From NCBI GenBank assembly GCA_023974075.1, contig CM043790.1, positions 19,545,883 through 19,609,882 on the forward strand: 64,000 nucleotides of DNA, given 5' to 3'. How positions within the stretch are numbered: the stretch's first letter is position 1; each line of letters opens with the position of its first letter. The notes under the pieces were generated by a model, which worked only from the letters and a program-made list of their open reading frames with translations, was not told where the DNA came from and ran no database searches. The position numbers were made by a program, and so were the translations under genes. This stretch comes from Chaenocephalus aceratus (Eukaryota > Chordata > Actinopteri > Perciformes > Channichthyidae). Below, piece after piece: positions 10,650-20,110 of this stretch.

Positions 10650-13221
10650 CAAAGAGTATCTGACACGATTAGCTGCTTAATTGAACAGATTGTTGTTGAC
10701 ACTTCGATCCTTTTACTTGCCAGAGGAGAACTATTCTCCTTCCCCAGTTGTGTTGGTGTCCTTGTGTACGTACAGTTGCAGCAGAACAATGATTTTGGAT
10801 GTAAGCTCTTCCCTAAGAGACATCTGAACAAGAACCATTTTTGTTCCATTTTGGCATTGTTCTTCAGTGTTCTGTTCCAGTAGAAATGTGTTTCTGTCCT
10901 ACCAGCCTGGTCATTAATGTTTGTGTAAAGCTCAGTTGCACCCCTGTATACCCAACACACAACATTCTGCTGCTGCCAAGAAAAACACAAGACCACCTTT
11001 CTCATTGCACCGACAGTGGATATGCTGAGTTCTGTCCAACTGCCTATCCAAATCAAGGCCACACTTTCCCTCAACGCAGTTTTCTCCAATCACTGGAGCC
11101 GATTACAGACATAGCTCATCAGTTTCACAATGGCACAGGATATGAAGGGAGTTCGTTTGTCAGAGGGCAATCAGTGCCAAATGGAGCCTCTTCACGCTTT
11201 GGTTCACTCTTTCCCATTAGTTAACCATGATTGTCTCCTTCCTCTAACAAGTCCCCAGTACCATTTGGCTCCGAAATCTCCATATGCAAACACAAAACAA
11301 AACAAAAAGACAGTTCTGATATGTGATATAGACGTCCAATGCACAAATACTGCATGTGGTGGTTACAATGAAAATATATTGAAAAGCTTTAGTTTTTTTG
11401 TGTTCATTATGTGTTTAATTTAAATGTTAAAAATGTTTTTGCAGACCTGGAAATTAGTATTAGTTCAAAAGAAATGCCAAACTACCAAATGGTGGACACA
11501 GGAATAATATACAAACATTGTTTTGCCTCAGCACATTAAGTTCCCAACCATGGCTACGGTATTAAAATGATCTCAGTTTGAGTTAAAGCAATCTGTTAAA
11601 ACAGCTTTTTCTTGTCAGATAAGTCACTAACATTTGTCAGGCTAAGTACAAGCGAGTGTGAATTTCCCCTGAAAATGTCTGTATTATGTTAGTGGGCAGA
11701 GGTAATTATCGATGGTTCGTCTCCCTGTAGACTGATAAGGTGGCCGGGCTGACAGATGGATTGCTGTGCTCTGCATATCTGGGGTAGGAAACATTGATCT
11801 CTCGGATTAATGCTGGCCCCAAAGGAGTTGATGGCAGTCAAATACTGTTTCTGTAATTATACATGCTATCTTGAAAGGTGCTGACACATACACTTTAATG
11901 TAACACAGCTACTCAGGTGGGACAATAATAGGGTTTTTTCCCCTGCTAACCTATTATAAAATTACTTTGCAAAATGAAAATGACCAGTCGATTCTTCACA
12001 AATGTAATGAGTTAAGATATTTCAGAAAGATATATGGAATATGCAATCACATCAAATGTACGATCCCAGGTGAAAACTCAGCACTATGCTGGCTTCTAAG
12101 ATTCTACACCCACTATCCCTATTTTATATTCAACATGGTTTGCTGATATATTGATAAGCCCGCTTTTAAATTCACCTTACTGTTAGTTAGGCTGACCTAC
12201 CGATTCAGTACATACATTTGTCACACTCAGCATAATTTCCCGACTACAGCCTGAAGGATTTGAGGCACATGACTGCTTGGACGTCACTATAGCAAGCACT
12301 AAGATCAAAGCAGCAGCTGAATATTATAATGCTGGGTTTGTCCGGAGTGAATGCAGAGATCAGTCAAGTAACGTTTGTGTAATTGCTGCAGAGCAGGTGC
12401 TCTCATCCTTCCTACCAGGGGAGGATAAAGCTGTGGGTACTAAAAGGCTTCAGACACATGGTATCAGGAATACTTTTGATCATTTGCAAACTGGCCTGGG
12501 ATTTGAAGTTTCATTTTAGTTGTCTTAATTCAAAAGTCATCTTAGTATCCATACATATCTTCATTTGTATTCATGAATGTTAATAAACCACAAGCAAAGT
12601 AAGTAATTGTAATGATTCATGGCCGTAAGAATACCATGGACTCTTAACTCAATTAAGATGATGAGGGTGTAGTGCTGTATGAATGCAGCAGAACTGTTGC
12701 CCATGATGTACCAGTTGAATAATTGATGTTGATGTTTGCTTCTATTAATTGGCTGAGGGGCAGCTAACACTGATTCCTGTGAAGGACATAAACGCAGTGG
12801 CTATAGATAAGCCTACTCAGTAATTACTATTGACATTGCTTTAAAGGTAAGCCACGAAAGAGTTCCGGTGGGGTACTGGTCTTTTCTTAACTATTATAGA
12901 AGAGCAGACCATTGCAGTTGAAAAACAAGAACAAGAGTCACATTAAAAGGGATGTACGGAAGAAACACTCATACCACACTGATTGTCAGTAGTCGATAAA
13001 TGGATTTCAAGAGTGGAAATGTAATTATACAAAATGTATTAAGATACATGTCAAAACTGACTATTCCTTCGAAATACAATCCATCGTCTGACTTCCTTAT
13101 TTGATTATGACGCATACATTAGAAAGAAAAGGCATACATATGGGAAAATAAAAAGTAAACTCACTATGAACAAAGCCCTAATTGAAATACTACTTTTCAA
13201 TTGTGTTGCACTGCACACATT
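10650..13221. other. Intergenic or intronic sequence, no gene recognised
   Basis: Open frames of up to about 180 codons occur on both strands here but overlap one another and show no recognisable motifs or codon structure. I see no repeat family that I can name. Confidence 0.5.
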
Positions 13222-13724
13222 AAATACATTACATTTTGCTGACGCTTTTATCCAAAGTGACTTACAATAAGTGCATTCGACCAAGAAGATACAAACTTGA
13301 AGAAAACAGAATCATATAAGTACATTAGGTTTCATAGAGCCAAACCATTTTAAGTGCTACTCAACTGGCTTTAGATAAGCCAGTCCTTTGTTAGTATATA
13401 AGTGCTTTGTTAGAATAAGTTCAAGGTTCTTTATTTTGTCATACGAACATAGCTACAGTGTAGTTATGCAGATGAAAATCTTAGGTCACATGCTTCTCCA
13501 ACAGAGCAACACAGTAACACAGAAAAATATAGTGCAAGTAAAGAGTAAATATAAAAATAGTTTAAAAAAGTGAAATAGTGCAATAAGAGTCTATATGCAA
13601 GTTATTGGAGTATGATATATTAGGTAAATATACATAATTTCTAAGTAGCAGCCAGATGAATATTATGGATGTTGTTTCAACAGTTCAGGTGTTTAACAGA
13701 TTTTGATTCAACAGTTCAGGTGTT

Positions 13725-14645
13725 TAAATCAAATCAAGTTTTATTTATATAGCACATTGATAAACGATTTTTGGTCGAGCCAAAGTGCTGTACATATAAT
13801 AAAAATAGCCTACAGTAGAGACACTTTACAGCAAATACAACAGCACAGATTGTTCAGAATATCAGTATGAGAAAAACTACACCCTCTATCCTTAGACCCT
13901 CACATCGTACAAGGAAAAACTTCCAGAGAAAACCCACAGTTTAAGGGGAACATGGGAGAAACCTCAGGGAGAGCAACAGAGGAGGGATCCCTCTCCCAGG
14001 ACGGACAGACGTGTAATAGATGCCGTGTGTAAATCGAAGAGATAATTCATTTTACAGCATATAGACCGAATGTTAGGAAATGCATGTGTCTGTAATAAGA
14101 AGATGAATCCACGAGGATGTCAGCTACAATCCTGTGGAAGCCATCAGGGAAGCAGCATGACGAGACCCAAGGCAGGACCACAGAGACAGGTTCAGCCACG
14201 ACCCGAAGTCCACGACTTAATCCAGAACTCAGGATAGAGGATCCAAGACACAGGACTACAGCAAGAGGATCAGCCTCGACTCCGGATCCCGGCGTAGATA
14301 TAGATACAAAACAAGAAAAAAGATTTGGCTGGGTTAATCGGAACAAGAGAATACACAGACACAGACAGAGAGGGAAAAGGTCATTGGATAAAAGTTATTC
14401 TTGATAACCCTCTAAAAAGATCTCATGAACTTTCCCACTCAATCTATCAAGACCCGAGCAGTTCTATTAGATATAGGATAAGAAACAGAGATAGGGAGCA
14501 CAACAACCTATCTCTTCGTCAAATGCACTCCCCCGCTTATCTAAGCGACTATGTACCCCGTTACCCTCTATAAGGCCATAGATCAGCAGAGGGAAAATGG
14601 GGGGTGGGTAAGGGTAAGGGTTTTTAAGAATAAATCGCAAGGGTC
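13725..14645 (+). repeat. Fish interspersed repeat inserted in LINE 3' UTR; inverted partner at the window end
   Basis: It starts with the AAGTTTTATTTATATAGCAC motif common in fish repeats. It contains the GGGAGAAACCTCAGGGAG / GAGGGATCCCTCTCCCAGG block and ends in AATAAATCGCAAGGGTCT just beside the LINE stop codon. The last 240 bp (14404-14645) are nearly the reverse complement of 63748-64000. It has no convincing protein. The family name is unknown to me. Confidence 0.55.
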
Positions 14646-15586
14646 TTAGTTTAACCAGTTCAACAGTCTTATTGCCTGTGGGATGAAACTGTCCCTGAGT
14701 CTGGTGGTTTTAGTCCGGATGCTACAGTAGCGCCTGCCAGACGGCAGCAGACAGAACAGTTTGTGGCTGGGGTGTTGGGGGTCTTTTATAATCCGGAGGG
14801 ATTTCTTCCTGAGCCGCTGGGAGTAAAGGTCCTCCATAGATGATAGCTCTGTCCTGGTGATGTTCTGTGCAGTTTTCACCACCCTCTGTAAAGCCTTACG
14901 ATTGAGGGCGGTGCAGCTGCTGTACCAGGCCGTGATGCAGCCAGTCAGAATACTCTCCGTGATGCACCTGCAGAAGGTGCAGAGTATCCTGGAGTCCATA
15001 TTGAACCTCCTCAGCCTGCGGAGGAAGAAGAGCTGCTGTCGAGCTTTTTTGGTGATGGTGTGAAGAGTCCATGTCAGGTCCTCAGTGATGTGGACACCGA
15101 GGAACCTGAAGCTGCTGACTTTCTCCACCGTAGTCCCATTGATGGCGATGGGGGCGTGTCCCTCTCTCTGCTGCTTCCTGTAATCCGCAATCAGCTCCTT
15201 GGTTTTTCTGACGTTGAGATGGAGGTTGTTGTCCTGGCACCAAGATGTCAGGTTTTCAACCTCCTCTCTGTACGCCGTCTCGTCGCCGTCGGTGATCTGG
15301 CCGATGACGGTCATGTCGTCAGCAAACTTCAAGATGGTGTTGGAGCTGTGTGTGGCCACGCAGTCGTGTGTGAACAGGGAGTAGAGGAGAGGGCTGAACA
15401 CGCAGCCTTGAGGGGCTCCGGTGTTGAGGATCAGGGTGGAGGATGTGATGTTTCCCACCCGCACTGCCTGGGGTCTGCCCGTCACGAAGTTCAGGATCCA
15501 GTCACAGAGGGCGCTGTTGAGCCAAAGGTCTCTGAGCTTGATGGCCAGCTTGGACCGCATAATGGTATTGAAGGCTGAACTGTAGT
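14646..15586 (-). pseudogene. Reverse transcriptase C-terminal half of a Jockey-group LINE
   Basis: The open frame encodes the RT palm and thumb and the downstream region. It begins in the middle of the first palm motif (YSSAFNTI), then [19 protein letters not shown], the catalytic FADD box (usually YADD or FADD in such LINEs), [16 protein letters not shown], and a C-terminal region with [11 protein letters not shown] and [11 protein letters not shown]. The natural TAA stop is at 14646-14648. The upstream palm residues (RMLFIDYC) are found 4 kb away at about 19744, across an insertion, so the gene is split and non-functional. The plus-strand frames across the same bases are shadows. Confidence 0.85.
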
Positions 15587-16260
15587 TATTCTGCCCTCGC
15601 ATGAATACTTTTCGGATTGCAGGCTTGGCAGATAGCTTAACACGGAAATAAACACCCAGGAGACAGCAGCTCAGTTTTGGATGTTTACTGTTTAAGTTCC
15701 ATTTTCATTTCCATAAAACTGAAATACAAACAAACCCAAAGTCATGAGACGTTGTCACATTTACACTAAATAAACAAAGAAACTAGACTAAAACAAACAT
15801 TCCAAACAACAGAGTACCTGTTAGCATAAATGCTACAAACATTTCCACTGCTGTTCACAGGCTAACAAGTTTAGCATCATTCATTGATCTTCATGTTTGC
15901 ATATAATCAATTTAAATGTGCAACTAAGTATACACAGACAATATATGGAATGGTACTTACAGCTAGTGATGTTACGTATTGCGCCGAGGCTTCGGAGCGT
16001 GTGTCGAGTAATCCCCGAAGCTTTTTGTGAAGCCTGTATCGAGGCTTGTATCATTTTGGGCCAGTGACGTCATCGATGACAAACGAAGCCTCGCTGCCTG
16101 TCGATACCACGTGACTGCTTCAGGAAGCGCTTCAGATCTTGGCGGGTGCTTCTGACAGATAAAAACCCATGGGATTCGAATCAAGATGTGTGAACCTTGT
16201 GAGAGGAGAACACTGTCGTTTGCCAGTTTTGGTTGTACGATATTTTTGCAACTCGTTAGA

Positions 16261-18466
16261 ATGGAGCCAGCAAAGAAGAGAAGGACTTCCCCTGTGTGGG
16301 AACACTTTGATCTGATTTCACCCAATAAGGTAGGTTGCATACATAGTATATTACAACAGATGTATTATGTTAGATTTTGTATGGTTCATTTTTTTACTTT
16401 TTCTATTTCATTCAAAGGTGAAGTGTTTATTGTGCTCCAGGGAACTGGGATACAATAACAACACTTCTTCCATGCTAAGGCATTATCGTGCCATACATGA
16501 GAACAAGGAGGGACATGGAGGTGGACCTGCGAAAGGTTTGTCATTTAATATTTTGGAATAATATATTTTATAATTTAACCATGTTAACTTCACTTTATCA
16601 TGCAAATAAAAGAAAGTTACAAGATACTCATTCTTAACACAGCTTCCCTCCCCCCCCCCCCCCCAGCTAGGCCTACCAGAAAACAGGATCTGGATGAGGC
16701 CTTGGTCAACCTGATTGTGAAGGATACACAGCCCTTCAGTGTTGTGGAGGATGTGGGATTTAGGGCATTTGTGGCCTTATTGGATCCAAACTATGTCATC
16801 CCCACACGGCAGGTGTGTAAGATTTCATGTATAGAGCAAAATTGTTTATTTTTTCATGGCATTTGACAATTAACCAGTGATTTCCCCTCTTTTAGGCTGT
16901 TAAGGCTATGGTGGATGCCAAGTACATTCTGGAAAGGAACAAGGCCATAGCTGACATGCAGAAGGTGGCTGCAGTGAGCCTGACCTCTGACATGTGGACG
17001 TCCATCAACATGGATGCCTATCTGGCTGTAACCTGCCACTTTGTTGACGATAACACACGTCTCAATTCTGTGTTGTTAGGAGTGCAACAATTTCCCCATA
17101 CACACACTGCTGAAAACCTGGCCAGAGTGAAAGTGTCCCTCATGGAGGAATGGGGAATCACTGACAAGGTCACTTGCCTTGTGACGGATGGTGCAGCCAA
17201 CATGATTTCCTGTGGCAAACAATTAAAGCTACGTCATGCAATATGCATTGCACATACACTGAATTTGATTGTCAAAAAATCTCTTGACATGACCCCTGTG
17301 CTGTGTGATATTCGAGCCAAGGCAAGAAAACTGGTGGGATATTTCAGGAGCAGCACCCTTGCTAAGGTATGTGCTTTGACCTTTCTTACATTGGTTAATA
17401 ATGAATAATCATAATGCTATGTTTATGTTACTGCTAATTTGACAATTAAATACATCTTTAATTTTGTGTTAAAGGAGAAGCTTGTATCGGTGCAAAGGCA
17501 ATTGGGAAGGCCCACACTGAAGCTCCTGCAAGAGGTGGAGACCCGCTGGAACAGCACATATCACATGCTGCAACGGCTGGTGGACCTCAGAGAACCAGTT
17601 GGTGCGGCATTAGCCAGTTTGAACACAGAAATCACCACACTGACCTCTGCGGAGTTCACCACCATAAGTGGGTGCCTCTCTCTGCTGTCTGGATTCAATG
17701 ATGCCACCATTGAGCTTTCTGAGGAGAAGAATGTATCTGGTTCCAAGGTTGTGCCCCTCCTCAAAATGCTGGAGCAAATGCTTCATGAGGAGATGGCAAA
17801 AAGTACAGTAGCAGTGGCCAAAGAAATGGGAGAACACCTCTTAAGGCAGCTAAGAGAGAGGCTCCACACACTCCAATCTATGAGCATCATGTCATTGGCA
17901 ACGCTACTGGACCCTAGGTTCAAACTGATCGGATTTTTTAGCCCTTTAAAAGCTGCAGAAGCCACAAAAAGGCTTGTGACTGAATGTGGTGCACTGATCC
18001 GAACACCTGAAGCCGTGCAGCCCCAAGAAAGTCCATCCACATCTCAACCTGAACAAGAAACCCCAGGTAATTTTTATTAATTTTAAAGCAATTTGAAGTA
18101 ATTACTACATCCACTGACACTCTCTGTGTATACTTTTCAGGAAACAAACTCTGGCATAAATTGGATCAGACTGTGAAGATGTCCAGGAAGACCAAGAATG
18201 CCACAGCTGACGCAACTGTTGAAGTCCAGCGGTACCTGGCCGAACCAAATACCGGACGCTTGGAGGACCCTCTGAACTACTGGCAGACACAAAAACATGT
18301 TTATCCAAACCTGTATAAACTTGCAGTCACTTTTTTGTGCACACCTGCTTCCTCAGTCCCGTGTGAAAGGGTCTTTTCGAAGGCAGGAGAAGTTGTGTCA
18401 AAGAAAATAAATCGCCTAAGCCCAAAAACTGTGGAAAAAATATTGTTTTTGAACAAAAACCAATAA
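16261..18466 (+). CDS. hAT transposase, BED-finger type (ZBED-like), six exons
   Basis: The exons are 16261-16329, 16418-16535, 16667-16812, 16896-17366, 17475-18066 and 18141-18466. All five introns (74-131 bp) are GT-AG and phase-consistent, giving 573 codons. Residues 13-50 form a BED zinc finger (W13, C26, C29, H45, H50). The DDE catalytic triad is visible as D143 in LTSDMWTS, D209 in CLVTDGAANM and E541 in PCERVFSKAG. An ETRWNSTYHML motif lies in between, and W513 precedes the C-terminal dimerisation region. The role is cut-and-paste transposition of its own element in the nucleus. An in-frame upstream ATG at 16186 would add 25 residues; I prefer 16261 because its product starts close to the BED domain, as in relatives. 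A domesticated host gene is unlikely, since the TIRs and target duplication are intact. Confidence 0.88.
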
Positions 18467-18847
18467 AAGTGTTCCATGAATCACAAGCATTTTCACTGCT
18501 CTCTGCAAAGTCACACAAGCACAACCACTGCCCTCTGCAAAGTCACACAAGCATATTCACTGCCCTCTGCAAAGTCAAACCCTTCTTCTTTTCCAGTTTT
18601 CGAACATATATTGCTTCTTTTGTCTTTATAGAAGGCAGCAGACATTTACATTTATTTATGTATATAACAACAAGATACTGTGTTGATACATTGTTTTTAT
18701 TATTATATACAGTCATTTTAAAACACTTACTGGTGCAACATTCTATTAATACAGGATTACAAATACATTTTACATATTTTACACTTTTGTATCATTATTT
18801 ACATTATTTCCAGTATGTCAAAGATTACAAATAATATGTGGCTGTTT

Positions 18848-19584
18848 TACAACTGTTCACCAACAGGGGGTCTTGCGTGCACATGAAGCCCATGATGAAG
18901 CCTCAGGTGAACCTTTTAGTGAACCGATTAGCTGGAAGCAGAAAGTGCTTCAGATCGGTTGAACCACAACGCTCATAATACTCATGGATGTATAATAAGA
19001 ACCATATTACCCCTCCTGTACCCGGGCCGGTGACACGATGGAGTTAAGAGAGCTCAGACCCTCACTCATATAGAGGTTGGAACATGTTTTAAGTATAAAT
19101 AAATAAAAGTAGGAATAAAAACATCAATGAATGAATAAATACAGGAATAAATAGCGTGCAGTGTTTTCATATGAATTCAGTGTGTGTGTTGTGGCTCAGC
19201 TGGAAAGCAGTTGACTCATGACCGCAGGGTCCCTGGTTCAACGACTGGTCAATAAGTCTTTTTTTTTGTTTATAAAAGCTACAGCTAAATTAGAGGCTTT
19301 TCAATCACAATCATTAAACTGGAATTAAAACAATATTGTTAACATGAAAATATGATTTAATGTTCGTTGCTTAGAGTTATTCTAAGGCTTTACTCATTGG
19401 GAACTCGGTATGAGATACAGCACACTGTTGAGATGTCCAATCTGCCTGTTTTACACACTTTGACCAACAGGGGGGGTTAGTGTTCAGATGAAGCACATGA
19501 TGAAGCCTCATGAGATGAACCCTTTTGCGAACCAATTGGCTGGAAAGCTTCAAAGCTTCATAAGGCTTCATCTCGCCATCACTA
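18848..19584 (+). repeat. Duplicated 3' subterminal segment of the hAT
   Basis: 18848-18965 and 19461-19584 share the same order of blocks: ACCAACAGGGGG, CATGATGAAGCCTCA, GTGAACC or ATGAACC, CTTTT.G.GAACC, AATTGGCTGGAA or GATTAGCTGGAA. The outer copy leads into the true right TIR. The inner copy ends about 500 bp earlier, so the 3' end has been duplicated or extended. Confidence 0.7.
19185..19250 (+). other. tRNA-like fragment (perfect A box, weak B box) inside the hAT 3' region
   Basis: TGGCTCAGCTGG matches the pol III A-box consensus exactly. About 40 bp later CTGGTTCAACGAC resembles a B box, and a T-run follows at about 19259-19267. The acceptor arms do not pair, so this is not a functional tRNA. 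It may be a tRNA-derived SINE head or a chance match. Confidence 0.35.
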
Positions 19585-19743
19585 CTTACAGCCATAAAGA
19601 CCCTAGGATTTGAGCAAGGATTTTGTTGGCAGGAAACAACCCATGTGCTCCATAGACAGACAGAAACAAAAACCGACGTCAAGCATTTATGGACACCCAG
19701 TGCAAAACCCTTTGCAGGCCCTCTTAAAGGGGCAGCACAGTAG

Positions 19744-19958
19744 TCAATGAACAGCATTCTCACATATGTGTTCCTCTGGTCCAGGTGTGAGAAGGCAGTG
19801 TGGATGGTGAGGGCTATGGCGTCGTCTGTGGACCTGTTTGCTCTCTAGGCAAACTGCAGGGGGTCCAGAGAGTCAGCGAGGGAGGAGGTGATGAAGGTTT
19901 TGACTAACCGCTCAAAGCACTTCATTATGATGGAGGTGAGTGCTACTGGGCGGTAGTC
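19744..19958 (-). pseudogene. Reverse transcriptase N-terminal fragment of the Jockey-group LINE
   Basis: Read on the minus strand, this segment gives the conserved RT finger/palm region preceding RMLFIDYC: a [12 protein letters not shown] block, a core of the IMKCFERLV type, and an alternating [14 protein letters not shown] segment. It joins directly to the part at 14646-15586 once the insertion is removed. The LINE ends here, next to the L2 target sequence, so the element was 5'-truncated on insertion. Confidence 0.6.
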
Positions 19959-20110
19959 CTTAAGTGCTTAGTTAGTATATGAGTGCTTAGTTAGTATTTA
20001 AGTGTTTTTTCTATTTATTTTCATTCATCTTTTTATTTAATTTTTTGTATTGCTCGAAGTAGAGTTGAAAGAGATACGTTTTCAGTCTGCGCCCTTTTGA
20101 ACAAAGATGG

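Larger units (their letters stand above)
15964..19584 (+). mobile_element. Complete hAT transposon, with 8-bp target duplication and intact transposase
   Basis: The element starts TAGTGATG at 15964 and ends CATCACTA at 19584. The flanking octamer CTTACAGC is present exactly at 15956-15963 and 19585-19592, the 8-bp duplication expected for hAT. The TAGTG terminus fits the hAT end consensus. Both subterminal regions are dense in GAAGC/GCTTC motifs. Inside lies a spliced transposase gene with no disabling change seen. The 3.6-kb length and the perfect target duplication suggest a recent, possibly autonomous insertion. Confidence 0.9.
15587..19738. mobile_element. Unclassified insertion of about 0.5 kb in the LINE, itself carrying the hAT
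   Basis: The LINE coding sequence stops at CTGTAGT (15580-15586) and resumes at CAGTAGTCAATG (from 19738), so 15587-19738 was inserted with a possible 7-bp duplication (CTGTAGT / CAGTAGT). Without the hAT this insert would be about 520 bp. Its ends, TATTCTGCCCTCGC at the left and AAAGGGGCAGCA at the right, could be weak inverted repeats (TCTGCCC / GCTGCCC). No protein is recognised, and the class is undetermined. Confidence 0.4.
13419..19959 (-). mobile_element. Jockey-group non-LTR retrotransposon, 5'-truncated, multiply interrupted
   Basis: The minus-strand LINE pieces are the 3' UTR (13419-13724), the reverse transcriptase C-terminal half (14646-15586) and the RT N-terminal part (19744-19958). 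Between them lie a short repeat (13725-14645) and an insertion of about 4.15 kb at 15587-19738 that carries a hAT. The LINE is inserted in an L2 tail with a target duplication of about 15 bp. The RT resembles the abundant fish family annotated as jockey-like; the exact clade cannot be fixed without a tree. Confidence 0.7.
13222..20110 (-). mobile_element. L2-type LINE 3' fragment, split by a Jockey-group LINE
   Basis: 13222-13418 plus 19960-20110 reads like 32988-33245, which is the 3' UTR and tail of an L2/Maui-type LINE on the minus strand. Shared blocks include GACGCTTTTATCCAAAG, GATACAAACTTGAAGAAAAC, AAGTGCTACTCAACT and GTTTTCAGTCTGC. The two parts are separated by about 6.5 kb of nested insertions. 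The duplicated target is still readable: TAAGTGCTTTGTTAG before the insertion and TTAAGTGCTTAGTTAG after it. Confidence 0.65.

Noticed and set aside
10547..11224. Overlapping frames of 180 (minus) and 127 (plus) codons
   Set aside because: They overlap each other and a SINE, have no recognisable domain and mixed low-complexity composition.
15060..15578. 172-codon plus-strand frame
   Set aside because: Antisense of the LINE reverse transcriptase on the minus strand.
16261..18466. Domesticated ZBED host gene
   Set aside because: The gene sits within intact hAT termini with a perfect target duplication, so it is the transposon's own transposase.
19185..19250. tRNA gene
   Set aside because: Good A box, but the acceptor arms do not pair and the B box is poor; reported only as a tRNA-like fragment.
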